Source: Prado023 sp963697345 (GTDB lineage: Bacteria; Actinomycetota; Actinomycetes; S36-B12; CAIYMF01). From it: a stretch of DNA of 64,000 bases. The first letter of the stretch is position 1. Each line of letters opens with the position of its first letter. Shown here one piece after another: positions 56,569 to 64,000 of this stretch. The notes beneath the pieces were generated by a model. That model ran no database searches and was not told the origin of the DNA. It worked only from the letters and a program-made list of their open reading frames with translations. The DNA lies in contig CAVONS010000005.1 of the NCBI GenBank assembly GCA_963697345.1, forward strand, positions 62,001-126,000. Reading direction: 5' to 3'. The position numbers and the translations under genes are program-made.

Positions 56569-57296
56569 GTGGGCACGAGCAGCGAGTTGGCGGCCCTCTG
56601 GTCCGAGGCCGACCGTGTGGTCGTGCTCACGGGTGCCGGGATCTCGACCGACTCAGGGATCCCCGACTTCCGCGGCCCCCATGGGTTGTGGACGACGATG
56701 CCCGGGGCCGAGGCCATGTTCGACATCGATGTCTACATGAACGATCCCGAGATCCGCAGGCAGGCGTGGGCCAACCGGCGCGAGCATGGCGCCTGGACCG
56801 CGCAGCCCAACCGCGGACACCTGGCGCTGGCCGAGCTGGAACGCAGTGGCCACCTCGAACTGCTGCTCACCCAGAACATCGACGGCCTGCACCAGCGGGC
56901 CGGATCCCACGACGTGCTCGAACTGCACGGCACCATCTGGGAGGTTGCCTGCATGTCCTGCGGCGGACGCTGGCCGACCGCCGAGATCCTGGCCCGCGCC
57001 GAGGCTGACCCACCCTGCGTCCTGTGCGCAGGGGTGCTGAAGTCTGCGACGATCTCGTTCGGCCAGGCCCTCGATGCCCGGGTGCTGCACGCGGCGGCCG
57101 CGGCCGCGTCCGACAGCGACCTCTTCGTGGCCATCGGAACGTCACTGCAGGTGAACCCCGTGGCACGCATGGCGGGATGGCCAGCCAGCTGGCGATCGTC
57201 AACGCCGAACCCACGCCCTACGACGACTACGCCGACCTCGTCGTGCGTGACTCCATCTCCGAGGTCCTCGACGAGGTGCGCCGGTCGCTCACCTGA
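56569..57296 (+). CDS. NAD-dependent protein deacylase, sirtuin (frameshifted)
   Basis: A Sir2 family protein of 242 aa after correction. LTGAGISTDSGIPDFRG binds NAD, TQNIDGLHQRAG and ELHGTIWEV carry the catalytic His, and four Cys in CMSCGGRW and CVLCAG bind zinc. ATISFGQ replaces the FGE of many sirtuins. After VNPVARMAG the frame breaks; one missing G near 57178 restores GMASQLAIVNAEPTPYDDYAD and the ending EVLDEVRRSLT. It removes acetyl or acyl groups from lysines using NAD. GTG 56569 is the likely start. Confidence 0.9.
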
Positions 57297-57318
57297 CGGG
57301 ATGCGGCAGGATCGGGGC

Positions 57319-58191
57319 ATGGCACTCCTGCACACCGAACGTGGCGACTTCGAGACCATCATCGAGGGTCCCGAGGACGGGGTGGTCATCATCCTGCTCC
57401 ACGGCTTCCCCGAGCTCAACATCTCCTGGAACCACCAGATCCCCGCGCTGGTGGCCGCGGGATACCGCGTCGTGGCACCCAACCAGCGTGGGTACGCCGG
57501 CTCGGTGCGTGACGGCTCCTACGCCACCGCCGACCTCGCCGCGGACGTGATCGCCATCCTCGACGCCGTGGGTGCCCAGCGGGCGGTCGTGGTCGGTCAC
57601 GACTGGGGCGGGGCAGTGGCCTGGACCGTGGCCCAGCTGTACCCCGACCGCCTGATTGCCCTGGTCGCGATGAACTGCCCACCACCACGCGTCCTGGCCG
57701 CGCGCCTGCTGCGCAGCCCGCGCCAGCTGCGCAAGTCCTGGTACATGTTCTTCTTCCAGATCCCGTGGCTGCCGGAGAAGTTCGTGGTGCGCTCGATGCC
57801 CGGTGTCCTACGAGGAGGCTCCTACGTCCGTGAGGCATGGAACCGCGAGAACCTCACGCCCTACGCCGAGGCGTTCGCCACCGAGGCCGATGCGCACGGT
57901 CCGGTGAACTGGTACCGGGGCGCCTTCCGCGGCGCGCTGCGGACCGGCTCGTCTGTGACCACCCCGGTCGCCACCCCGATCGCCGCGCCGGTCCTGGTCA
58001 TCTGGGGCACGCACGACGCGTTCCTCGGCCTTGATCTGGTCAGCCCAGAAGCGCTGCGCAGGACGCTTGCCTTCCCGAACGAGGCCACCGTGGTGAGGAT
58101 CGACACCGCGGGTCACTTCGTGCAGAACGAGGCCCCTGAAGCCGTCACAGCGGCGCTGCTCGACTGGCTGTCGAGGACCGCACCGGCCTGA
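57319..58191 (+). CDS. Alpha/beta hydrolase, epoxide-hydrolase-like
   Basis: A 290-aa alpha/beta-fold hydrolase. LLHGFPELNISWNHQIPAL is the oxyanion region, VVGHDWGGAVAW the nucleophile elbow with Asp rather than Ser, as in epoxide hydrolases and haloalkane dehalogenases, and DTAGHFVQNEAPEAV the catalytic His. The cap region is about residues 130-210 with WYMFFFQIPWLPE. ATG 57319 follows AGGATCGGGG; ATG 57301 is in frame. It follows the sirtuin gene by 22 bp. Confidence 0.9.
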   Translation: MALLHTERGDFETIIEGPEDGVVIILLHGFPELNISWNHQIPALVAAGYRVVAPNQRGYAGSVRDGSYATADLAADVIAILDAVGAQRAVVVGHDWGGAVAWTVAQLYPDRLIALVAMNCPPPRVLAARLLRSPRQLRKSWYMFFFQIPWLPEKFVVRSMPGVLRGGSYVREAWNRENLTPYAEAFATEADAHGPVNWYRGAFRGALRTGSSVTTPVATPIAAPVLVIWGTHDAFLGLDLVSPEALRRTLAFPNEATVVRIDTAGHFVQNEAPEAVTAALLDWLSRTAPA

Positions 58192-58239
58192 ACACGCCCG
58201 GTTGTGCGCGTGTCCCACCGTTCGAGTCGCGATCCGTGC

Positions 58240-58399
58240 TACCCTCAAGCACGCTGCAGCAGCAGGTCTCTCCGGTTGTTGGGACGCCCGCGGATTGTTT
58301 CCGTAGGGCGTTTTGATTTACGGGGCATCCAACGAGGCAGCCCAGGGATCGGCATCAGCGTTGGCCCTGAACACACAGCACACACAAAGGAAATTCGAA
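58240..58399 (+). promoter_or_regulatory. Promoter and structured leader of the cold-shock gene
   Basis: TACCCT at 58240-58245 is a plausible -10 box; the -35 side is weak. If transcription starts near 58252, the leader is about 148 nt. It contains a terminator-like hairpin (58284-58311 plus U tract) and a competing pairing of GTTGG (58278-58282) and GCCC (58286-58289) with GGGC and CCAAC (58323-58333). AAAGGAAA near 58387 precedes ATG 58400. Long structured leaders are typical of cold-shock mRNAs. Confidence 0.5.
58284..58319 (+). terminator. Intrinsic terminator-like hairpin in the csp leader
   Basis: ACGCCC (58284-58289) pairs with GGGCGT (58306-58311), with an inner CGGA/TCCG pairing, then TTTTGATTT. 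It may end the hydrolase transcript or act as an attenuator of csp. Confidence 0.65.
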
Positions 58400-58603
58400 A
58401 TGGCACAAGGCACAGTCAAGTGGTTCAACAGCGAGAAGGGCTTCGGCTTCATCGCCCAGGACGGCGGCGGCCCGGACGTCTTCGTCCACTTCTCGGCCAT
58501 CGCTGCGGACGGCTACCGTTCGCTCGACGAGAACCAGCGCGTTGAGTTCGACATCACGCAGGGCCAGAAGGGCCCGCAGGCGGAGAACGTCCGCGCTGTC
58601 TGA
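58400..58603 (+). CDS. Cold-shock protein (CSD family)
   Basis: A 67-aa single-stranded nucleic acid-binding protein. KWFNSEKGFGFIAQ (RNP1 with GFGF) and DVFVHFSAI (RNP2) are intact, and the ending FDITQGQKGPQAENV is typical of actinobacterial CspA/CspB. It starts at ATG 58400. A strong terminator follows at 58621. It acts as an RNA chaperone; its leader suggests post-transcriptional control. Confidence 0.97.
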   Translation: MAQGTVKWFNSEKGFGFIAQDGGGPDVFVHFSAIAADGYRSLDENQRVEFDITQGQKGPQAENVRAV

Positions 58604-58620
58604 CGACCACACATCGTCTT

Positions 58621-58656
58621 GATGAAGGCCTCCACCGAAAGGTGGGGGCCTTCATC
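58621..58656 (+). terminator. Intrinsic terminator of the cold-shock gene
   Basis: GATGAAGGCC plus TCCACC (58621-58636) pairs with GGTGGG plus GGCCTTCATC (58641-58656) around a GAAA tetraloop, a 16-bp stem with one G-U pair. Confidence 0.85.
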
Positions 58657-58701
58657 ATTGTGTGGGTGTCCCAGTACCTGAGTGGGGCATGCCTCACATC
58701 A

Positions 58702-58715
58702 ACATTACATAATGT
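58702..58715. repeat. AT-rich palindrome
   Basis: ACATTA and TAATGT are separated by CA, in a locally AT-rich patch that also contains GCATTATC. It lies between the csp terminator and the 3' end of hsp20, with no promoter in sight. It may be a regulator binding site or chance. Confidence 0.4.
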
Positions 58716-58789
58716 GCATTATCGGCCAAATGACCGGGTCGGGCGGGGCACGTGGAACGCGCGTGCTCACGCACCCCGCCCATGCACCG

Positions 58790-59236
58790 TCAGGCTGAGT
58801 CCCCGGACGAGATGGACACGGACTCGGAGTCGCCGGAGTTCACCGCGATCTTGCGCGGCTTGGCCGCCTCAGCGACGGGCAGCGTGAGTGTCAGCACGCC
58901 ATTGGTGTACGACGCGACGATCTGGTCCAGGTCCACGCCTTCACCCAGCGTCAGCTGCCGGGCGAATGTGCCGGACACGCGTTCTGCTGCCAACCACTCC
59001 ACGTCCTGGCGTCCAGCGGTCCTCTGCGCACGAATCGTCATCACCCGACCATCGACGTCGACGTCGATGGAGCCGGGATCGATACCCGGCAGGTCGCAGT
59101 GCAGGACCCAGTGATCGCCCTCGCGATACAGGTCGATCGGCATGGCACGCATGGCCTGTCCGAGGTCAGCTGCGGATGCGAACATGCGATCGGCGAGCCG
59201 ATCGAGGTCACGTAGCGGATCGAAACGGGTTGCCAC
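58790..59236 (-). CDS. Hsp20 family small heat-shock protein
   Basis: A 148-aa alpha-crystallin-type chaperone: RFDPLRDLDRLADRMF at the N-terminus, the alpha-crystallin domain (MPIDLYREGDHWVLHCDLPGIDPGSIDVDVDG to about residue 125), SYTNGVLTLTLPVAEAAKPRKIAV as the conserved end. GTG 59236 has AGGAGG eight bases upstream. A CIRCE operator covers its promoter, so it should be repressed by HrcA and induced by heat. It is the only heat-shock gene in the window. Confidence 0.93.
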   Translation of the reverse strand: MATRFDPLRDLDRLADRMFASAADLGQAMRAMPIDLYREGDHWVLHCDLPGIDPGSIDVDVDGRVMTIRAQRTAGRQDVEWLAAERVSGTFARQLTLGEGVDLDQIVASYTNGVLTLTLPVAEAAKPRKIAVNSGDSESVSISSGDSA

Positions 59237-59273
59237 CTCAACCACCTCCTGTTTGCTCTCTTGTGGCAACACC

Positions 59274-59303
59274 AAATTAGCACTCGCCGCATGCGAGTGC
59301 CAA
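59274..59303 (-). promoter_or_regulatory. CIRCE operator overlapping the hsp20 promoter
   Basis: TTAGCACTC (59277-59285) and GAGTGCCAA (59295-59303) flank exactly nine bases, matching the CIRCE consensus TTAGCACTC-N9-GAGTGCTAA with one mismatch. On the minus strand TTGGCA (59298-59303) and TAATTT (59274-59279), 18 bp apart, form the promoter, so bound HrcA would block RNA polymerase. Confidence 0.93.
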
Positions 59304-59399
59304 GCGATTCCGTGCTCAGATCGCCCAACTCGGGCGCCCCAGACGAGCCGCCCGGGTGGTGTGGACCCGGATGGGACGGCACCGCCCACGGACGTTGGG

Positions 59400-60431
59400 T
59401 CACTCCCCCTCAGGCGCTCCGCGATCGCCGGTACCAGGCGCGTGTCCGCTGTCCAACTCGGCTGCTGCCTCGCGTTCCCGCTGCTGATCCCGGGCTTGCG
59501 CGGCCTCGTCGTCGCGCCCACGTTGGGCCATCCGCCGTCGTACGGTCGCACGGTCGATGTCGGCTGGCGCGGTGGTACTCAGGAAGTCGAGCAGCACTCG
59601 GGAGAACCGCCCGGGCTCGTCCATGTGCGGGAAGTGCTCTGACTGCTCGAAGATCTCCAGACGGCTCTCCGGGATCACCTCGTGGGCCCGATACGCGTGG
59701 GCCACCGGGATCACCGTGTCACGGGCGCCCCAGACGATCAACGTCGGGCGGCCCTCCGCGAGGTACAGCCGATCTACGGCGCTGACGCGCTGGCCGCCGG
59801 GCTCCACGACGCTGCGCAGGGTGTGCACGAATGCCGCGCGCGAAGGACTCTCGGACAGCCCCGAGTACCCACGCGCCACCTCGATCGTCGAGGGCCTGGG
59901 CCGGGGCCGCATCGGCATCCGGGACAGCGCCCTGGCGGCGGCGACCCCGGCATTGCGCACATGCCTGTTGGCGATGACCGGCAGGATCACCTCCACGCCG
60001 GGCAGTGTCCCGGCCCGCAGGGCCTTGCTGACCTCGCGCCCGAATCCCCCGCTGTCGACCAGCACGAGGCGCTCGCAGTGCTCGAAGTACTGGTAGGCGA
60101 ACTGCATGGCCACACCACCACCCAGGGAATGGCCGACGATGGTGGCACGCTCGTGACCGAGGGTGTCCATCAGGTCACGAACCTGGGTGGCGAAGCCGCC
60201 CAGTGAGTAGTCAGCATGCGGAACCTCTGAGGCACCGTGGCCGTACAGGTCCGGCGCAATCACGTGCGCGTGCTCGGCGAGGGCCGGTATGACCGGATCC
60301 CAGGTGGCGCTGCTGCTCGTGATCCCGTGGATGAGCATGACGACAGGGAGTCCAGGATCGCCCGCGACCCGGTACGCGACACGATGCCCGTGGATCAGGG
60401 TCTCAGCCAACCGAACCTTCGGCTGATCCAT
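59400..60431 (-). CDS. Alpha/beta fold hydrolase
   Basis: A 343-aa hydrolase with a Ser nucleophile: MLIHGITSSSATWDPVI (oxyanion), IVGHSLGGGVAMQ (elbow), VWGARDTVIPV (acid) and SEHFPHMDEPGRF (His). The 45-residue C-terminal tail is highly charged (RRRMAQRGRDDEAAQARDQQ) and probably disordered. GAGGAGG lies five bases before ATG 60431. Esterase, lipase or lactonase activity is possible; the substrate cannot be inferred. Confidence 0.9.
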   Translation of the reverse strand: MDQPKVRLAETLIHGHRVAYRVAGDPGLPVVMLIHGITSSSATWDPVIPALAEHAHVIAPDLYGHGASEVPHADYSLGGFATQVRDLMDTLGHERATIVGHSLGGGVAMQFAYQYFEHCERLVLVDSGGFGREVSKALRAGTLPGVEVILPVIANRHVRNAGVAAARALSRMPMRPRPRPSTIEVARGYSGLSESPSRAAFVHTLRSVVEPGGQRVSAVDRLYLAEGRPTLIVWGARDTVIPVAHAYRAHEVIPESRLEIFEQSEHFPHMDEPGRFSRVLLDFLSTTAPADIDRATVRRRMAQRGRDDEAAQARDQQREREAAAELDSGHAPGTGDRGAPEGE

Positions 60432-60527
60432 CGCGCCTCCTCAGCCAGCTCCCCGGGAGGGGTTGGCCCCTAGCGTGCCAGCCGACCCGCGGCCCCGGAT
60501 CACCGACCCCGCCCCAACCCGATCCCG

Positions 60528-61751
60528 TCACCCGCCGAGCAGCAGCCAACCGGCAAGCGAGCAGGCCAGGACGACGACCTGCGGCGCGGACCGCAGGCGC
60601 AGGAGCGCGACGAAGGACACTCCAGCGAGCGCCAACTCACCCCACCCCGTGATCGCGCTGACCCACACCGGGTCGTACAGCGCGGCGCCCAACAGGCCGA
60701 CCACGGCGGCGTTGACCGCGGCCAACGCGCGGCGGACCCGCAGATCCCCGGCGATGTGGTGCCAATGCCCCAGCACCCCCACCACCAGGAGGAAGCCCGG
60801 AAGGAAGATCGCCACGACAGCGAGCACGCCGAGGACGGCACCCCCGGCAATGGCGCCGAGGTAGCCGGCGAACGCGAACAGCGGCCCCGGCATCGCGTTG
60901 GCCAACCCGTATCCGGCGACGAACTCCTCGCCGCTGACCGCGCCCGATCCGACCACGATCTGCTCCAGCATGGGCAGCACGACGTGCCCTCCCCCGAAGA
61001 CCAGCGCACCCGCCCGATAGAAGCCCGCGATCAGCACGAGCCCCTCGGAGGGCCAGATCCGGGCCGCAGCGGGCAGGCCCACGAGAATCAGGGCAAACAG
61101 GGCAATCGCGGCACCCGGCAACCACCGTGGCAGGCTCGGGACACCCAGAACCTCCTCCCCCGGAATCGCGTCCCCCACATCACGCAGGAGAACCAGCCCG
61201 ACAAGCGCGGCGACGGCCAGCACCAGCGCCGGGATCCACACCGCCGAGACCGCAAGGACCGCTGCCGCACTGACCAGCGCGACGAGCGTCCGGAGCCACC
61301 CCCGGCACAGCGCGCGGGCCATCTGGACCACCGCCTGGGCCACAACGGCCACCGCCGCGACCTTCAACCCCGCGACCAGTCCCTCGGGCAGGTCGAGTCC
61401 CGCGCCCACCGTGAGGCCGGCGAGGATCAGGACCACAGCAGTAGGAAGCGTGAAGCCCAGCCACGCACGCAGCGATCCCCCGATCCCCCCACGCAGAAGA
61501 CCCACACCCATGCCCACCTGCGAGCTGGCAGGGCCGGGCAGGAACTGGGCAAGGGCAACCAGGTCGGCGAACTGCCGCTCCCCCAGCCAGCGGTGTCGAT
61601 CGACGAATTCCGTGCGGAAGAAGCCGAGGTGTGCGACCGGCCCGCCGAAGGAGGTCAGGCCCAGCCGCAGGAAGACACGCCCGACCCCCGGTGAGCCACC
61701 TGGCAGCGCAGGACCGCCCAGGGGCTGCACCTGCGCATCGGACACCGGCAC
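60528..61751 (-). CDS. chrA: ChrA family chromate transporter
   Basis: A 407-aa protein in two homologous halves of about six helices each. The N-terminal half has FLRLGLTSFGGPVAHLGFFRTEFV and FLPGPASSQVGMGVG; the C-terminal half has FYRAGALVFGGGHVVLPMLEQIVV and GYGLANAMPGPLFAFAGYLGA, the paired CHR signatures. Long-chain members export chromate or sulfate by proton antiport. GTG 61751 is chosen by the family N-terminus; GTG 61763 is possible. The physiological anion is unproven. Confidence 0.92.
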   Translation of the reverse strand: MPVSDAQVQPLGGPALPGGSPGVGRVFLRLGLTSFGGPVAHLGFFRTEFVDRHRWLGERQFADLVALAQFLPGPASSQVGMGVGLLRGGIGGSLRAWLGFTLPTAVVLILAGLTVGAGLDLPEGLVAGLKVAAVAVVAQAVVQMARALCRGWLRTLVALVSAAAVLAVSAVWIPALVLAVAALVGLVLLRDVGDAIPGEEVLGVPSLPRWLPGAAIALFALILVGLPAAARIWPSEGLVLIAGFYRAGALVFGGGHVVLPMLEQIVVGSGAVSGEEFVAGYGLANAMPGPLFAFAGYLGAIAGGAVLGVLAVVAIFLPGFLLVVGVLGHWHHIAGDLRVRRALAAVNAAVVGLLGAALYDPVWVSAITGWGELALAGVSFVALLRLRSAPQVVVLACSLAGWLLLGG

Positions 61752-61777
61752 ATCATGGCCCACCGCCCCGCGACGGT

Positions 61778-61796
61778 TTAGGCACGCCTTAGCCTT
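61778..61796. promoter_or_regulatory. Possible DtxR/IdeR-type iron box
   Basis: The 19 bases beginning TTAGGCACGCC match the TWAGGTWAGSCTWACCTWA consensus at 14 positions by eye. It lies between chrA and the divergent subtilisin gene. The CATACT box at 61836-61841 may be the subtilisin -10. No regulator gene is present here, so this remains a weak prediction. Confidence 0.3.
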
Positions 61797-61894
61797 CGGA
61801 AACGACGTCGCGGTGCCACGGCCGCGCCGGTGCGGCCATACTGGGGCAAGACAATCGGTCCCAGGGCCGCTCAACCCGCAGGCGAGGAGAACTC

Positions 61895-63499
61895 GTGCCC
61901 CGGTTCACGCGCCCGCTCATCGCGGGGGTTGCGGCCGCCGGACTGCTCCTCGGGGCGGCTCCGGTCGCCGCCGACGAGGCGCAGTTGCCGGCAGATGCGC
62001 TCGGGAAGCCCGATGTGGTCGCGGTCCCCGGCGAAGCAGTGGACTCCGTTGACCTTGGGTTCTCCGCTGAGGTGCCGGTCCCGGTCGAGGTCGAGGACGT
62101 CACCCAGACAGACCGCAGCATCCGCTCGACGCGCAACGAGGTCACGGTCCTGGTCGAGGACGAGTCGGGTTCGCCGACCGTCACCAAGCTGCGCACCGAC
62201 TCCCCCGCGGATGCCGCTGCGCTGGCCGATGCCCTCGACGACGAAGCCGGCGTGGTCGCTGCTCCCACGTCCCGGCTGCGCGCCTTCGCTGCCGTCAACA
62301 CCGAACCGATGGCCCTCTCGCAGTGGAACCTGCCGCTCGTCGGCATTCCCGCGGCCTGGGATGTCACGCAGGGTGCCGGTGTCACCGTGGCCGTCATCGA
62401 CACAGGCGTGGATGCGACCCATCCTGATCTTGCCGGGCAGGTCCTGCCGGAGATCGACCTGCTGCCAGCGGTCCAGCCACTTCCCGAGCAGAACGGGCAC
62501 GGCACACGAGTCGCGAGCATCATCGCGGCAGCCGTCAACAGCATCGGGATCGCAGGTGTCGCACCCCAGGCGAGCATCCTGCCGGTCTCCGCGCTCGACC
62601 CACTGGGGTACGGCGACAGCAGCACAGTGGCCAGCGCGATCATCGCCGCCGCCGACGCCGGGGCAAGGGTCATCAACCTCTCGCTCGGTGGGCCAGATCG
62701 TGATCCGGTCCTGGACGCAGCGTGTGCCTACGCCTTCACCAAGGGTTCGGTCATCGTGGCGGCGGGCGGGAACAGCTACCTGACGGGCAACCGGGTCCAG
62801 TACCCGGCAGCCTCCCCGAATGTCCTGGCCGTGGCCTCCGTGAACAGCACGGGGAATCCCTCGGGCTTCTCGAACACGGGCCCGCACATCGATCTCGCTG
62901 CCCCGGGTGAGGGAGTCCTGGGTGCCATCCCGGGCGGCATCTACGACCAGGAGTCCGGCACCTCGTTCGCGGCGCCGCATGTCGCCGCGACCGTGGCCCT
63001 GGTGATGGCCGCCAACCCGCAGCTGTCCTCGGCCGAAGTCGCCGCCCTGGTGCAGCAGACGGCCGCCGATGACCTGAGCGGCAATGGCCGGGACGACCAG
63101 CTCGGCTACGGAATCGTCAGTGCGGACCGGGCCGTGCAGGCGGCACTGATCATGACCTCCTCGGGGCTTGCATCCGACGCCAGGCTCAAGCTGCGCCGGC
63201 TCAATGCCAGGCCGGAGCCGGCCCGGCGGGGCAAGGTCAGCACCTTCACCACCCAGGTCAAGGCGAGGTTCCCGGACGGATCCTGGCGCGCGGACCCCAT
63301 CCCCACCCTCGTCCAGTTCGAGTTCAAGCGTGCCGGCAGCCGCAAGTACCGACCAGTCGCTGTCGTGGCCTCAGGTGTCGACGGCTACGCCACCCTCGAG
63401 GCAGTCCCGTTCCGGAGTGGTCGGTGGCGGGCTCGCGTCCAACTCCCCTCCGGGCAGTGGAAGAAGAGTCGACCGGACTACCTCAAGGTTCGTCGCTGA
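61895..63499 (+). CDS. Secreted S8 subtilisin-like serine protease
   Basis: A 534-aa exported protease. A signal peptide (residues 1-26, ending in AA) is followed by a prodomain to about 140 and a catalytic domain with IDTGVDATHP (Asp, near 168), NGHGTRVASI (His, near 201) and ESGTSFAAPHVAA (Ser, near 354). The C-terminal 115 residues (RLNARPEPARRGKVSTFTTQV onward) form a beta-rich domain, perhaps for substrate or cell-wall binding. GAGGAG sits six bases before GTG 61895. It stops one base before the next gene. Confidence 0.93.
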   Translation: MPRFTRPLIAGVAAAGLLLGAAPVAADEAQLPADALGKPDVVAVPGEAVDSVDLGFSAEVPVPVEVEDVTQTDRSIRSTRNEVTVLVEDESGSPTVTKLRTDSPADAAALADALDDEAGVVAAPTSRLRAFAAVNTEPMALSQWNLPLVGIPAAWDVTQGAGVTVAVIDTGVDATHPDLAGQVLPEIDLLPAVQPLPEQNGHGTRVASIIAAAVNSIGIAGVAPQASILPVSALDPLGYGDSSTVASAIIAAADAGARVINLSLGGPDRDPVLDAACAYAFTKGSVIVAAGGNSYLTGNRVQYPAASPNVLAVASVNSTGNPSGFSNTGPHIDLAAPGEGVLGAIPGGIYDQESGTSFAAPHVAATVALVMAANPQLSSAEVAALVQQTAADDLSGNGRDDQLGYGIVSADRAVQAALIMTSSGLASDARLKLRRLNARPEPARRGKVSTFTTQVKARFPDGSWRADPIPTLVQFEFKRAGSRKYRPVAVVASGVDGYATLEAVPFRSGRWRARVQLPSGQWKKSRPDYLKVRR

Positions 63500-63500
63500 G

Positions 63501-64000
63501 GTGCCGCGCCCGACACACCCCTTCCTGATCGGGCCCGGCCGCGTGGCCCTGGCCCACCGCGGGGGCGCTGGGGAGGCAACGGAGAACTCCCCAGCCACGT
63601 TCCAGCGTGCGGTCGACCTTGGCTACCGGTGGATCGAGACAGACGTGCGCGCGACCATCGACGGCCACGCGGTGGTCTTCCACGACGCCACCCTCGATCG
63701 CACCACTGACGCCAGCGGAGTGATGTCAACGATGCCCCTGTCGCACGTCCGGGGCGCATCGCTGCGCGACGGGGAGCACCCGATCACCCTCGTGGAGGCG
63801 CTGGAGCGCTGGCCCGAGGTCCGCTTCAACGTGGATGTCAAGGACGACGGTGCGGTCACCCCGTTCCTGCGCGCGATTGCCGAGACCGACGCCTGGGACC
63901 GCGTCTGTGCCGCCGCGTTCAGCACGTCGCGACTCAAGCGCCTGCGCGACGTCGGTGGGGCGCGGCTGGCCACCTCGATGGGGCCAGCCGAGGTCACGCG
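63501..64000 (+). CDS. Glycerophosphodiester phosphodiesterase, N-terminal part
   Basis: Open from GTG 63501 to the window edge (about 166 codons seen). LAHRGGAGEATENSPATF holds the catalytic His and the Glu/Asn metal site, WIETDVRATIDGHAVVFHD the Glu/Asp metal ligands and the second His, and FNVDVKDDG the later acidic ligand. It hydrolyses glycerophosphodiesters to glycerol-3-phosphate and an alcohol. It begins one base after the subtilisin stop, likely in the same transcript. The C-terminus is outside the window. Confidence 0.92.
   Translation, partial: MPRPTHPFLIGPGRVALAHRGGAGEATENSPATFQRAVDLGYRWIETDVRATIDGHAVVFHDATLDRTTDASGVMSTMPLSHVRGASLRDGEHPITLVEALERWPEVRFNVDVKDDGAVTPFLRAIAETDAWDRVCAAAFSTSRLKRLRDVGGARLATSMGPAEVT

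Overview
The window is a 64 kb piece of a high-GC Actinomycetota chromosome, probably from an uncultured strain. Support for this comes from GC-rich third codon positions, frequent GTG starts, an SsgA-like division protein, DUF3099, DUF3090 and SCO1664-family proteins, a TIGR02611 PGPGW protein, and gene orders shared with mycobacteria and streptomycetes (thrS-HIT; uppP-phosphomutase-DUF3090-SCO1664 family; serB beside an ABC ATPase). Many genes have a TANNNT -10 box ending 6-8 nt before the start codon, the signature of leaderless transcription. I see no phage, insertion sequence, plasmid or CRISPR array.

Layout. 0-4 kb: the 3' end of a cyclic-2,3-diphosphoglycerate-synthetase-like GTPase, then an SDR, a Gfo/Idh/MocA oxidoreductase and a Bcr/CflA-type exporter. 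4-9 kb: a Gly-Cys-Val tRNA operon, pabB-pabC for p-aminobenzoate, an SsgA-like gene, a PGPGW membrane protein, a second tRNA-Val and small proteins. 9-17 kb: thrS, a HIT protein, then a pyruvate:ferredoxin oxidoreductase overlapping a dihydroorotate-dehydrogenase-like gene, followed by DUF3099 and dodecin. 17-26 kb: tldE-tldD, then a cyanophycin locus with cyanophycinase (cphB), cyanophycin synthetase (cphA) and a convergent CphA-like Mur ligase that lacks the ATP-grasp domain. 26-37 kb: serB, an ABC ATPase, an NfeD-SPFH pair, an RNA methyltransferase, a membrane-anchored PLC-like protein, and pta-ackA. 37-50 kb: hypothetical and membrane proteins, a lone cyclic-nucleotide-binding protein, a RibD_C reductase / DHPS-like pair, an Orn/Lys/Arg-type decarboxylase, an EamA transporter, two PAP2 phosphatases, a coiled-coil repeat protein, a secreted FG-GAP protein and tRNA-Leu. 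50-64 kb: an M20 peptidase, an aldo/keto reductase, the uppP neighbourhood, a sirtuin, hydrolases, a cold-shock gene with a structured leader, an Hsp20 gene under a CIRCE operator, a ChrA transporter, a secreted subtilisin and the start of a glycerophosphodiester phosphodiesterase.

Metabolic reading (inference). PFOR plus Pta-AckA lets pyruvate be fermented to acetate with ATP and reduced ferredoxin, so the organism probably meets low-oxygen conditions. Cyanophycin synthesis and breakdown gives it a nitrogen/carbon reserve. pabBC and a DHPS-like gene point to folate-type metabolism.

Quality warning. Eight genes carry a total of eleven apparent single-base indels: the GTPase remnant, pabB, pabC (two), PFOR (three), cphA, serB, the SCO1664-family gene and the sirtuin. 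In nearly every case the protein continues perfectly in another frame, so these look like sequencing or assembly errors rather than pseudogenes. I annotate these genes across the breaks. Functional assignments come from motif and family recognition by eye; no database search was run.
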